Part shown: positions 52,892-61,458 of the stretch, in pieces
How the letters are laid out: every line of letters begins with the position of its first letter
Numbering within the stretch: the first letter of the stretch is position 1
Assembly: GCA_903955385.1 (NCBI GenBank)
Contig: CAJBNH010000194.1
Span: forward strand, 50,565-114,564
Reading direction: 5' to 3'
Length of the DNA: 64,000 nucleotides
From: an uncultured Myxococcales bacterium
GTDB lineage: Bacteria; Myxococcota_A; UBA9042
The notes under the pieces: generated by a model
Told to the model about the DNA's origin: nothing
Database searches by the model: none
Seen by the model: the letters and a program-made list of their open reading frames with translations, nothing else
Position numbers and translations under genes: made by a program

Positions 52892-54856
52892 ATGCTCGAG
52901 CGGCGTCCGCGGCGGCTCCCCTTGACCCTTCGAGGCCGTAGCTTGGCCGTGCTGGCCGTGCTGGGCACCGGGCTGACGATTGCGGCCACCGCGGGGGCGG
53001 ACCTCGGCCGGTTCGAGATCGACGCGCGCATCTACACCAAGCACCTGTACCAGAACGACGACTCGCAGGGCGTGCTGATGCTCGGCAACCCGTACCCGGG
53101 CTTCGTCGACGACATCTCGGGCAACAACGGCGTGGCCACTGAACTCGAGCTCGCCATTCGCGGCAAGGTCAGCGAGTTCGTCGAGGCAGGTGCCCGAATC
53201 GCCTCGCGTTTCGGCGAGCGATGGCACGACTGGTGGGAGAGCGGCAATGCCTTCTACGGCTCGGACTCCATCAACACCTCGGGCGAGTCGGTGGGTATGA
53301 ACCGGGCATCGTACCTGAAGCTTCGCGGCACCTACTTGCAGGCCGCGCTGGACATTCCGGGCGTGACGTTCGTGCGCGTGGGCGCGTCAGATTTCTCGAT
53401 GTTCAACCCGTGGACCATCGGCAAGGTGCGCTACATCGACCGGGACAACGGACGCGGTTACTTCGTGGGCGGCCGCTTTGGCGAAGAAGACCAAGTCCAG
53501 TACCAGATCGGCGCCATCGCCCTGCCCAAGCTGTACGTCGGACCGTGGTGGTCGACCGGCGTGGGCGACCCGGCGTTGGACAACGCCTTCTGGTCACGCG
53601 ACTGGGCCTATGCGGGTACTCTGCGCTGGCGGGCGAGCGACACGCTGCAGCTGCGGCTGGTGGCCGATTTCACGCAGGATTTGGAGATCGACCGGGCTGA
53701 CCCCGACGCGCAGGGCTCATTGAACGCGAACTGTCAGGATTTGCTGGGCAATCCCATCCCCGGTTGCGCCCCGGATCAGGCGGTGGACCTGCTGACCCGC
53801 TACGCCAGCGTCAACGCAACGCTGGACGTCGAGGCGGACCTGTCCGACACCGTGCGGCTCACCGGTCTGGTCGGTCTGTCGGGACAGCGGATGGACCGCG
53901 CGCTGACGAGCAACGCCGTGCGGGACAACCAGGGCATGTCGCCGATCGTGTACGACGACACCCAGGACGTCGCGGGCACGCTGCGCCTGTCGGCCAATGA
54001 CCCGTTTGAGAACGGCTTTTCGCTGCAGGCCGAGTACTTCAACATCGGCGCCGACTGGAACGCGATCTTCGGCGCCCGCCGGGAAGCGGACGTGCTGCTG
54101 ACCGAGGGGTTCGTGGGCAACGGAGGGCAGCTGCCGACCCTGAATCTCGCAAATGAATTCGTAGACTTCGACGACGATTGGGTCGAGAGCTGCATCGGCT
54201 GGCACGGCGGTACCGGCGTTCTGGGCTACGACCGCGACAACACGCGCATCAAAGCGGAGTACACCTTCATCGGTTACAACACGAACCGCCAGAACCGCGA
54301 CGTCGACAACAAATACCCCGACTTTCTGCACGGCGACGGCTTTACCGACACGGCGCTGTACAACTACGTCAACGTCCCGGACCGGGGCCGCGATCCGCGC
54401 GCCGTCTTTCATCGCGACCAATACCGCCGCAGCCACATTGTCGGCGTGACCGGACGCCAGCTGTTCGACGTGGGCCGCGAGCTCGAGGTCGAAGCCAAGC
54501 TCCGCTACATCCGCGACGAGGATTTCCGCAGCACCAAGACCACGCAGGACGACTACGCCGGCGACATCGCCATCGCGCGGGCGCAGGTGGCTGTCCCCGT
54601 CGTCGATGGCGTGCGCGTGGGCGTGTACGGCCAGCTCGACCATTGGGTCGAGGACAACCGGGTCACCTCGGGCAACGGCTACAGCGACGACGTGACCGAC
54701 CGCCTGACCATCGGCACCCGCGTGCAGGTGCAATACCATGGCCTGAAGGTGGGCTACGTGCTCGAGCACGTGAACAAGGATCTGGCCTCGGAGCGGTACA
54801 CGGATCTCCACTGGAACGTCTGGCGCTCCAAGGCCACCATCGAAGCCGGTTGGTAG
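52892..54856 (+). CDS. Large outer-membrane beta-barrel protein
   Basis: A 654-aa exported protein with a signal peptide (about residues 1-35, cleavage near TAGA) and a long region of alternating strands rich in aromatic and charged residues, ending KATIEAGW (a terminal aromatic, as in barrel proteins). Conserved-looking pieces include YPGFVDDISGNNGVATELEL near residue 68 and DFSMFNPWTIGKVRYIDRD near residue 168. It is probably a porin-like or receptor barrel; I cannot name a substrate. The preceding secreted Glucodextran_C-type gene lies 82 bp upstream and may act with it. Confidence 0.75.
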   Translation: MLERRPRRLPLTLRGRSLAVLAVLGTGLTIAATAGADLGRFEIDARIYTKHLYQNDDSQGVLMLGNPYPGFVDDISGNNGVATELELAIRGKVSEFVEAGARIASRFGERWHDWWESGNAFYGSDSINTSGESVGMNRASYLKLRGTYLQAALDIPGVTFVRVGASDFSMFNPWTIGKVRYIDRDNGRGYFVGGRFGEEDQVQYQIGAIALPKLYVGPWWSTGVGDPALDNAFWSRDWAYAGTLRWRASDTLQLRLVADFTQDLEIDRADPDAQGSLNANCQDLLGNPIPGCAPDQAVDLLTRYASVNATLDVEADLSDTVRLTGLVGLSGQRMDRALTSNAVRDNQGMSPIVYDDTQDVAGTLRLSANDPFENGFSLQAEYFNIGADWNAIFGARREADVLLTEGFVGNGGQLPTLNLANEFVDFDDDWVESCIGWHGGTGVLGYDRDNTRIKAEYTFIGYNTNRQNRDVDNKYPDFLHGDGFTDTALYNYVNVPDRGRDPRAVFHRDQYRRSHIVGVTGRQLFDVGRELEVEAKLRYIRDEDFRSTKTTQDDYAGDIAIARAQVAVPVVDGVRVGVYGQLDHWVEDNRVTSGNGYSDDVTDRLTIGTRVQVQYHGLKVGYVLEHVNKDLASERYTDLHWNVWRSKATIEAGW

Positions 54857-54952
54857 CCGTACCGCCGACTCAACAGGGGCGTGCAGACCCCGTGCTTGGC
54901 GACCAGCGTTGACAGGCCCCGGCGCCGTGCGCAAGAAGTGACTGGTTGACCA

Positions 54953-54965
54953 ACGTGCCGCACGT
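54953..54965 (+). promoter_or_regulatory. Dyad upstream of the tail-tube gene
   Basis: A 6-bp perfect inverted repeat around one base (ACGTGC-C-GCACGT) lies 44 bp before the tail-tube ATG. TTGACA (54909) and TTGACC (54946) occur nearby but without a convincing -10 box. A regulator site is possible. Confidence 0.25.
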
Positions 54966-55009
54966 CCGATCTTCGGTTGAGCCGCGTTGATCATGAGGGA
55001 AGGTGAACC

Positions 55010-55462
55010 ATGGGACAGCCGACCACAAGCCGTGAATTCGACCATCAGGGGGCCTTCCGCTTCTCGGTTGACCTCGAGTTCGCGGGGGTCAAGGCGGGCG
55101 CCTTCACGGCGGTCGACGGCCTGAGCGCGACGGTCGAGTTGATCGAGTACCAAGGGGGCACCGACACCTTCGCCAGACAGATCCCCGGACGACCCAAGGT
55201 CACGCCTGTGGTCCTGAAGAAGGGCTACGTGAACACGTCGGTGCTGTGGGACTGGATGAAGGCGACCATGGACGGCGCGATGAAGTTCGAGAACGTCAGC
55301 ATCGTGCTGCTGGACGACTCGGGGCAGACGGAGCTGGGTCGCTACAACCTGATCGATACGTGGCCGTCGCGGTGGCAGGGCTGGCAGCTGGACGCCCAGA
55401 GCAGCAACGCGATGGTTGAGGAATTCGAGTTGCAGGTGCGCGAGATCACCCGCGTCGGCTGA
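55010..55462 (+). CDS. Tail-tube protein of the contractile-injection/T4 gp19-like family, orphan
   Basis: A 150-aa protein whose pattern FRFSVDLEFAGVKAGAF near residue 17, GLSATVELIEYQGG and VVLKKGY strands, and a C-terminal EEFELQVREI match tail-tube proteins (gp19-like, TIGR02241-type) of phage tails and extracellular contractile injection systems. Typical length is 145-150 aa. Every other gene such a system needs (sheath, baseplate, ATPase, spike) is absent from the window; the neighbours are a barrel and an amidohydrolase, so it is an orphan or a domesticated tube protein. AAGGTG precedes ATG by 4-5 bases. The following gene is convergent with an 8-bp gap. Confidence 0.8.
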   Translation: MGQPTTSREFDHQGAFRFSVDLEFAGVKAGAFTAVDGLSATVELIEYQGGTDTFARQIPGRPKVTPVVLKKGYVNTSVLWDWMKATMDGAMKFENVSIVLLDDSGQTELGRYNLIDTWPSRWQGWQLDAQSSNAMVEEFELQVREITRVG

Positions 55463-55470
55463 TTTCGACG

Positions 55471-57219
55471 CTAGCGCGTCGCGGCAGCGCGGTCCGTCGT
55501 CGACAGCACGTAAGGCGTTCCGTCGAGCACCACGACCAAAGGCTCTGCCTCTGGCTCGCCATCCACTTGCTTTGCAAAGGGATTGCGCGACCACACGACC
55601 AAGTCCGCGGCGCCCCCGGCGCGCAGGCCCGACTCAATGGCCGCCGTGCCGCCCGGCAGCACCGCCTTTCGGGCGAACTCGGGAAGCAAGACCTCTTCGG
55701 CCCGAATCTCTGATTGGGGATTCTGTCCAGAAAGCAATCTGAAGGCGGCAAGAGGCCTTGCGTCCTGGAATCCCATCAGGTCCGACCCGACGATGACCGG
55801 ACAGGCAGCCTCCAGCGAGGCCGCCCGGTTGACCCACGCCATGCGGTCGATGCCCAGACGCTGCAGCGGCGTCGGGGACCCGTCGGCGCTGGTCGGCAAC
55901 GGCTGAATCGAACAGATCACGCCGCCGCGGTCCAGATCGACCAGCTGGTCATCCGTCACAACCCGGGCGTGCTCGATGCGAACCGGCAGAGCCCCCTCCC
56001 GACGCTTGATGCGGTCGAGCACCCGCAACACTTGGTCAACCGCTGCGTCGCCCATGGCGTGAAAGGCGATCTGCGTGCGGGCTCGGTCGGCAGCGCGAAT
56101 CCACGTCGCGACCTGGGTGTCGTCCCACGTCGGCGTCACCTGCGTGCCCAGATCTGTGTAGGGGGCGTCGAGCGCAGCGGTCGCCGTCTCCAGCGTACCA
56201 TCGAGTCCGAACTCGACACCCGCCACCCGCACCAACCGCGTCTCCGGGGGCAGCGACACCTCCGGGGGAGCGGGCGGGGCACCGGGAAGGGGAGGAGGCC
56301 GCGGCGCGCGCAACATCGCCTGACCCTCAGGGCGCAGGCCATCGAAGTAGACCACGCACCGCACGGGAAGGCGGCCTTCGCGCTCGAGCGCCACAAGCGC
56401 GTAGTACAGCGAAATGGACGCACCCAGACTGTGGACTTCGGTCAGGCCCTGACGCTGCAGACGGGTCAGTACGCCCAACAGCAACGGCTTGAGGCGCTCC
56501 AGCCGAGGTGGCGGTAGCGCACGCCAGACACGCAGCGCGTCCTCTCGCTGCAGCTTGCCGTCAGCGGCCAGGGCGACGGTGGCAACATCAGGGGGCAGCA
56601 GGCGAATCAGCGCGGAATTCACCCACGCGTGCTGGCCGTCGCGGCTGGACAGGTACACGGGGCGGTCGCCGGTCTCGCGGTCCAGAACGGTCAAGGTCAG
56701 CGTCTCGTAGAGCTTCTCGTGCATCGGCCAGCCCCAAAGCCAGTCGTTCGCACCGGTTCCCTGATTTCCGGCTGAGGTCAGAGCCTTGGCCATGCCAGTC
56801 ACGGTCGTCTCCGCGCGAAGGTCGGCCGCGTCGGTCATCAGCGCCGCCTGCTCCAGATGCACGTGACCATCGACCAGACCTTGCGTTGCGTAGCCGGCCA
56901 CTTGTCGCACCACGCGCGTCGCCGGCCCAGTGACAGGCTGAACGACCGATGCGGGGCCAACGGCGAGCACGCGTCCTCGCCGCAAGGCGATCGCCCGATC
57001 CGCCACACCTGCGCCGTCGATGCCGCCGACGTAGACGACCAGGTCCGCGAACTCGGACTGGTCGGCCCCTCTCGCACGAGGGTCCTGAGCGTGAGGCGAC
57101 GTCGTCGGAGGGACGAGAAAGTCCTGCAACGCCGCACAGCCGCCAAGGCTTGCCGCAGCCACGGCCACACAAACGGCGACGAGGCCGCGGGCTGCAACGG
57201 TCGAGGGCATTGGCTTCAC
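55471..57219 (-). CDS. Lipoprotein amidohydrolase (YtcJ/Amidohydrolase_3-like)
   Basis: A 582-aa lipid-anchored metal hydrolase: lipobox LGGC with C28, then the metal-dependent amidohydrolase fold with HxH at H119/H121 (DGHVHLEQ), FHAMGDAA, RIEHARVV and GSDLM segments, which carry the remaining metal ligands. Related enzymes hydrolyse C-N bonds; the substrate is unknown. The start is GTG 57219 (overlapping the upstream stop as GTGA); an ATG at 57210 follows. It is the last gene of the leftward kinase operon. Confidence 0.85.
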   Translation of the reverse strand: MKPMPSTVAARGLVAVCVAVAAASLGGCAALQDFLVPPTTSPHAQDPRARGADQSEFADLVVYVGGIDGAGVADRAIALRRGRVLAVGPASVVQPVTGPATRVVRQVAGYATQGLVDGHVHLEQAALMTDAADLRAETTVTGMAKALTSAGNQGTGANDWLWGWPMHEKLYETLTLTVLDRETGDRPVYLSSRDGQHAWVNSALIRLLPPDVATVALAADGKLQREDALRVWRALPPPRLERLKPLLLGVLTRLQRQGLTEVHSLGASISLYYALVALEREGRLPVRCVVYFDGLRPEGQAMLRAPRPPPLPGAPPAPPEVSLPPETRLVRVAGVEFGLDGTLETATAALDAPYTDLGTQVTPTWDDTQVATWIRAADRARTQIAFHAMGDAAVDQVLRVLDRIKRREGALPVRIEHARVVTDDQLVDLDRGGVICSIQPLPTSADGSPTPLQRLGIDRMAWVNRAASLEAACPVIVGSDLMGFQDARPLAAFRLLSGQNPQSEIRAEEVLLPEFARKAVLPGGTAAIESGLRAGGAADLVVWSRNPFAKQVDGEPEAEPLVVVLDGTPYVLSTTDRAAATR

Positions 57220-57734
57220 CGATGCCTCCGCGAATGAGCCACCGCAGGCTGCGACACCGGCCGCAAGAGCCAGCGCTCCGCGTCCCGGGGCCAGGGGTCC
57301 ATCGTGTAGGCCTCACCCTCGCGGCGCTGGACCTCAGCGATCAGGGCAGGCGCAGAGACATAGCGCGGCACTCCCCAACGCCGCAGCGAATCGAGGACGC
57401 GAGGCCACTGGCGTGCGAATTCCGCTTCCGCCAAGCGCACCTTGCCCCGGCCGGGCGTGGCGTTGTAGGGGCAATCGGCCGCAAGGTACCCGAGCTCCTG
57501 CGCGAGGTCTGCGTGGTGGCACCACGGTGCCTGCTCAAAGCGGCGGTCGTAGACGGTGCAGGCAAACGACTCAGGCCCGGTCTGTTCCAGGTGTTTGCAG
57601 TGAAGCCCGGGCACGACGACCAGCTGATCCAGCACCGGGACGGCGACGTGGCAGCTGATGCCGCAACGGCGGCACTTGGCCTCGTGGACGGCGTCAGCGC
57701 GTCCCGGTTCGCCTGGCAGCTGGGGTTGGGTCAT
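57216..57734 (-). CDS. Cysteine-cluster protein (YkgJ-like)
   Basis: A 172-aa protein with cysteines at 21, 24, 28, 46, 59, 72 and 88 (KCRRCGISC, HCKHLE, FACTVYD, PWC), reminiscent of the YkgJ-type metal-chelating family, which is annotated by motif only. No signal peptide. Its ATG overlaps the upstream stop as ATGA and its own stop overlaps the amidohydrolase start, so it is translated within a fully coupled operon. Role unknown; the metal could be iron or zinc. Confidence 0.7.
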   Translation of the reverse strand: MTQPQLPGEPGRADAVHEAKCRRCGISCHVAVPVLDQLVVVPGLHCKHLEQTGPESFACTVYDRRFEQAPWCHHADLAQELGYLAADCPYNATPGRGKVRLAEAEFARQWPRVLDSLRRWGVPRYVSAPALIAEVQRREGEAYTMDPWPRDAERWLLRPVSQPAVAHSRRHR

Positions 57735-58828
57735 TGGGCCGCGGTGGCGGCGGCCGGTGGAGGCGCCGGCTCGTGCACGAACAGCAGGTAGCTGACGACG
57801 CCGGTCGCAAGTCCGGCCACCGTGAACACGGTCCCCAACGTGGGTTTGTTGGAGTCTTGCACGCCGCGCTTATCCGCCATGTCGACGAACAGGTACGAGG
57901 CCAGCCCGTACAGTCCGTAGCCCGCCACGACTCCGCCCACGGCGACGCCCCCCCATCCCAAGGCCTTGCTCGAGCTGCGGGCCACGTGTGCGACGAGTCC
58001 TGCGCACTCGACTTCGACTGCCGCGTCGATCTCGACCTGAACGTTGCGCGTGACGCGCTTGTCGCCTCGCACACACACGATCTCGTGACTGCCAACCGTG
58101 ACGGACAGCGGGGGAGCGCGGTCCCCGGCGCGTGCGCCCTCCGAGATGTCCACGGCCACACCATCGACCAGCACGTCGACGCCCTTCAGTCCGCCCGGCG
58201 CGACGACGGTCAACGTGCCCCCCAGGGGAGAGAGCGTGATCTTCAGCTCGGTCGTCTCGCCCGCTGGCACCTCGACCACGCGTACCACGGGCCGGTAATC
58301 CGGGGCAGCGATCTCGATCCGGTGCTTGCCGACCAACACCCACCGCTCGAAGTCGCCCTTTGCCGTCTCACCATCGACCGACACGATGGCGTTGCTCGGT
58401 TGGACCTTGACGCGCAGCTCGCCTTTCAGACGCAGCTCTTCGGCCAAGGCCAGCCGTTCATCGGCCAAAGGTTTCTGCAACGCTTTGGGCAGCTGCGGCG
58501 AGTCGGCGGCCTTCAGGGCTTCCTCAGCCTCGCGCAGCCGACCCAGCTTGCGCAGCGCGCGGCCCTTCAAGAACGTGATCGAGGGGTGAGCGAACAGGCG
58601 CTCCGCTTCGAGTGAGAGCTCGTACGCGTTCTGAAAGTCGTTGGACTCGAAACGCTCCTTGGCGTCCTTGTACAGGCCGTTGGCCTTGGCCTGATTGGCA
58701 TCGACGGGCTGGGCCAGCACCGGTGCGGCCGCAAGGCCCATCACGGTCGCCAGCACAAATCCAAGCAGCACACGCAGTTGCGACATGGGACGATGGTAAG
58801 CAGCACTCTGGGGCATCGCGGGTGTCAC
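57731..58828 (-). CDS. Exported TPR and PEGA-domain protein
   Basis: A 365-aa protein: a signal peptide if translation starts at ATG 58786 (MSQLRVLLGFVLATVMG...), a TPR-like helical region (about residues 45-120 of the long form), then a beta-rich PEGA domain, with a second similar segment (GGTLTVVAPGGLKGVDVLVDG), and two C-terminal hydrophobic segments. PEGA domains are found in cell-envelope proteins of this group. The start is uncertain: GTG 58828 has GGAG upstream and follows the kinase stop by 3 bases, while ATG 58786 gives a better signal peptide. Third gene from the end of the operon. Confidence 0.75.
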   Translation of the reverse strand: MTPAMPQSAAYHRPMSQLRVLLGFVLATVMGLAAAPVLAQPVDANQAKANGLYKDAKERFESNDFQNAYELSLEAERLFAHPSITFLKGRALRKLGRLREAEEALKAADSPQLPKALQKPLADERLALAEELRLKGELRVKVQPSNAIVSVDGETAKGDFERWVLVGKHRIEIAAPDYRPVVRVVEVPAGETTELKITLSPLGGTLTVVAPGGLKGVDVLVDGVAVDISEGARAGDRAPPLSVTVGSHEIVCVRGDKRVTRNVQVEIDAAVEVECAGLVAHVARSSSKALGWGGVAVGGVVAGYGLYGLASYLFVDMADKRGVQDSNKPTLGTVFTVAGLATGVVSYLLFVHEPAPPPAAATAAQ

Positions 58829-58831
58829 GGC

Positions 58832-60571
58832 CTACTCCCAGTCGGAAGCCTTGGGCTTCTTGATCGGGCGGTTCACCGGTCTGGCGACCACCTTGGCCTT
58901 GGCCTTGAGCTCGGCGGGCACGGTGACGACGCCCGCGGTGGCTGCCTGCAGCAGCTTCGAAGTCTCCAGCTTGTACGGTTCGAAGCCCTCAAGCTCCAAC
59001 GTCAATTCGCGGTTGGGGGCATCCGCGCCGAGCTTGAGGGTCACTGGCGTCCGCCCAGCTGGCACTCCCTCCAGCGTCGCCGACGCGCCTGGCGGGATGG
59101 ACTCGACCGTGATGCTGTACTCGCGGGCCGCGGCGGGGGCTGCCTCGGGCTTGCCAACCGGTTCAGGTTCCGGGTCGGGCTCCGGCTTGGGGACCGGGTG
59201 CGAGGGACGTGGCGACGGCAAGTCCGCGATTGCCTTGGCCTGAGCGGCGATGTCGACGTCTGCACCGACGGGCGCAGGGCCGTCCCGGCCGGAAAAAGCG
59301 ACGACCACAGCAACGACCGCAGCGAGCACCGCAACGCCCAACACGTACAGCCAGGTTCGGCGCGGCTTGGGTTCATCCACCTCGACGGAATTGTCGAAAC
59401 CGGTCAACTGGGGCGCAGCGACCTTGCGATTCGTGGCACCTGCCGTGGTATCCAAAGCCATGGTGCGGTCAGAGCTGCCGGCGGCCTGCGGCATCGAGTC
59501 GAGCGCAAGGGTCCGGTCCGGTTCGACGGTGGCGGCGAGCGGGCCCAGACCGTCCATGGCGCGGGTTTCCTCGACGGCGCCCTCTCCGGGCCGAGACATC
59601 GAGGGCGGAGGAATCGTGCTGCCCTTCTTCTGAATCGCACTGGCGGGACGTGCGGGCGTCAGGGCTTTGACGGGCGTGAAGTGTCCGCTGGGCATCATGC
59701 CGCCCGACAACGCCATGATGCACAGGTCGAGCGCGGCGACGACTTCCTCTGCGCTCTGATACCGCTGCTGTGGCTTCTTGGAGAGCAGGCGGAACACGAT
59801 GCCGTCGACGTCGTCTGGAACATACACGTCGGGAGCGACGTCGGAGAAGCTGGGCGGCGCTTCCTGAACGTGCTTGATCGCAACGGCGATCGGATCCTCG
59901 GCGACAAACGGCGGACGGCCACTGAGCATCTCGAACAGGATGACACCCAAGGCATACAGATCGCTTGCGGCGGTCAGCGGCAGTCCCTGGGCCTGCTCCG
60001 GCGAGAGGTAGCGCGGCGTGCCGAACATCTTGCCAGCCTGCGTCAGCTCCTGACCGCCCGCCTCAAGGAACTTGGCGATGCCGAAGTCGATGACCTTGAT
60101 GAAGTCCTTCTCGCCGTAGATCTCGCAGACGAAGATGTTGTCCGGCTTGAGGTCGCGGTGGATGATCCCCTTGGAGTGGGCTTCAGCCAGCGACTTGCAC
60201 ACCTGACGCATCATGAACAGCGCGCGAGTGGTCTCGATTCTGCCGCGGCGCAAGACATTGGTCAGCGTCTCGCCGGTCAGGAACTCGATGACCATGAAGA
60301 TGTGGCCGTCGGGGCTGCGGCCGAAGTCGAGCACGCTGATGGTGTTCGGATGCCTGAGCTGGCTGGCGGCGCGCGCCTCCTGCTCGAAGCGGGCGACCTG
60401 CTTGTCGTCCGAGACCAAGTGAGGGGCCAGCACCTTGACCGCGATGACGCGGTTGCTCATCTGGTGGTCGACGGCCTGATAGACGGACCCCATGCCGCCC
60501 TGGCCGATGAGCTTGGCGAGCCGATATCGCCCCGCGAGGGTCTGCCCGACCAGGTTGTGCTGCAGATCCAT
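58832..60571 (-). CDS. Transmembrane Ser/Thr protein kinase with a C-terminal PEGA domain
   Basis: A 579-aa kinase: GQGGMGSV glycine loop (23-30), K46, HRDLKPDN (138-145) and DFG (162-164) are intact, so the Hanks-type domain should be active. After it comes a Thr/Ser-rich juxtamembrane region with repeated DRTLALD / DRTMALD motifs, one transmembrane helix (about 406-426), a Pro/Glu linker and a PEGA domain (about 483-555) outside the cytoplasmic membrane. The architecture of sensor PEGA plus kinase resembles actinobacterial and myxobacterial signalling kinases. ATG 60571 is chosen because GGGAAG precedes it; the frame is open upstream. First gene of the leftward operon. Confidence 0.9.
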   Translation of the reverse strand: MDLQHNLVGQTLAGRYRLAKLIGQGGMGSVYQAVDHQMSNRVIAVKVLAPHLVSDDKQVARFEQEARAASQLRHPNTISVLDFGRSPDGHIFMVIEFLTGETLTNVLRRGRIETTRALFMMRQVCKSLAEAHSKGIIHRDLKPDNIFVCEIYGEKDFIKVIDFGIAKFLEAGGQELTQAGKMFGTPRYLSPEQAQGLPLTAASDLYALGVILFEMLSGRPPFVAEDPIAVAIKHVQEAPPSFSDVAPDVYVPDDVDGIVFRLLSKKPQQRYQSAEEVVAALDLCIMALSGGMMPSGHFTPVKALTPARPASAIQKKGSTIPPPSMSRPGEGAVEETRAMDGLGPLAATVEPDRTLALDSMPQAAGSSDRTMALDTTAGATNRKVAAPQLTGFDNSVEVDEPKPRRTWLYVLGVAVLAAVVAVVVAFSGRDGPAPVGADVDIAAQAKAIADLPSPRPSHPVPKPEPDPEPEPVGKPEAAPAAAREYSITVESIPPGASATLEGVPAGRTPVTLKLGADAPNRELTLELEGFEPYKLETSKLLQAATAGVVTVPAELKAKAKVVARPVNRPIKKPKASDWE

Positions 60572-60681
60572 CAGGCTTCCCAAGCGGAATCGTCGCGCCG
60601 GCCATGACCGGACCACGAGACGTGATGCACAACGCACCACCGGGTCGGACGGCGGACTCCGACACGGCGGCAAGGTGGGGA

Positions 60682-60710
60682 ACTATACTACCGGACTGCG
60701 TTCCCGGGAA
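60682..60710 (-). promoter_or_regulatory. Candidate promoter of the kinase operon
   Basis: On the minus strand a weak TTCCCG and a good TATAGT (five of six) are spaced 17 bp apart, about 110 bp before the kinase ATG. The rest of the 60572-60820 gap is featureless to me; I found no good promoter for the rightward lipoprotein gene. Confidence 0.35.
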
Positions 60711-60820
60711 GTCCGACGCCCTGCAGAGACACGACTGGCCGGCAGTAGGCGCACGCCGGGCTTCATGGTAGAGTCGTCGGCCTTGCGGGCGCTGTCCCTC
60801 CTTTCGGAACGAGGTGGTCG

Positions 60821-61372
60821 ATGAACGCGGTGAGCGCAGGACGCGGCAACAGACTCCTGACAGTCGTCGCCCTTTTGGGCGCGCTCGCTTGGGCTGCGAT
60901 CGGCTGCAATCAGGGCACCAACATCGGCGCCCGCCCGACGGACGAGGCGGCCAAGGCCGGCTCCGATCGCACCGTTACCGGCAACGAGCTGACGCAGAAG
61001 GGCGGCCTCTGTGACGAGAATCGCCGCGTCAGCAAGCCCGATGCCGAGCGACCCGAGGCCGTGATCTGGCGGCTCTATGAGTTGTCGTTGGCCCCGGACA
61101 CTGAGGCGAACTTCCAGGAATTCGTCAAGTTGTTCCCGACCTCGCGCAACCCGCGGGAGCTGCGGGAACTCTACTGGACCCGCATGCGCCAGACGGTCTA
61201 CAAATTCGTGGTCGAGGCCGGCAAGCCCGACTTCGTGATATGCCGCAGCATTGCGACCAGTGACGGTCGCAAGTACTACATCTCGTCGTCTGACCCGCGC
61301 CAGACGCCGCCGCCGATCACGGTGGGCGAGTTTGAAGGCCGCAACAAGATTCTGTTTCTGACGCCCTTCTGA
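60821..61372 (+). CDS. Putative lipoprotein, unknown function
   Basis: A 183-aa protein with a lipobox AIGC (C29) after a hydrophobic stretch, a short linker, and a compact domain with the segment RLYELSLAPDTEANFQEFVK and a basic C-terminus (GEFEGRNKILFLTPF). No recognised family. GAGGTGG lies just before the ATG. First of a rightward group with the kelch-like and PEGA genes; the intergenic gaps (86 and 64 bp) allow a common transcript. Confidence 0.7.
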   Translation: MNAVSAGRGNRLLTVVALLGALAWAAIGCNQGTNIGARPTDEAAKAGSDRTVTGNELTQKGGLCDENRRVSKPDAERPEAVIWRLYELSLAPDTEANFQEFVKLFPTSRNPRELRELYWTRMRQTVYKFVVEAGKPDFVICRSIATSDGRKYYISSSDPRQTPPPITVGEFEGRNKILFLTPF

Positions 61373-61458
61373 CGCCCGCGTCCACCGCCGCTGCGCTGAA
61401 GCCGCGTCGGTCCCGAACGACCTGCCCCCCAAGAGCCCGCTCCGACTGGAGGATTTCG

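Noticed and set aside
55452..55471. GCGTCG/CGACGC hairpin between the tail-tube gene and the amidohydrolase as terminator
   Set aside because: Only a 6-bp stem overlapping the coding end, without a T tract; too weak to call.
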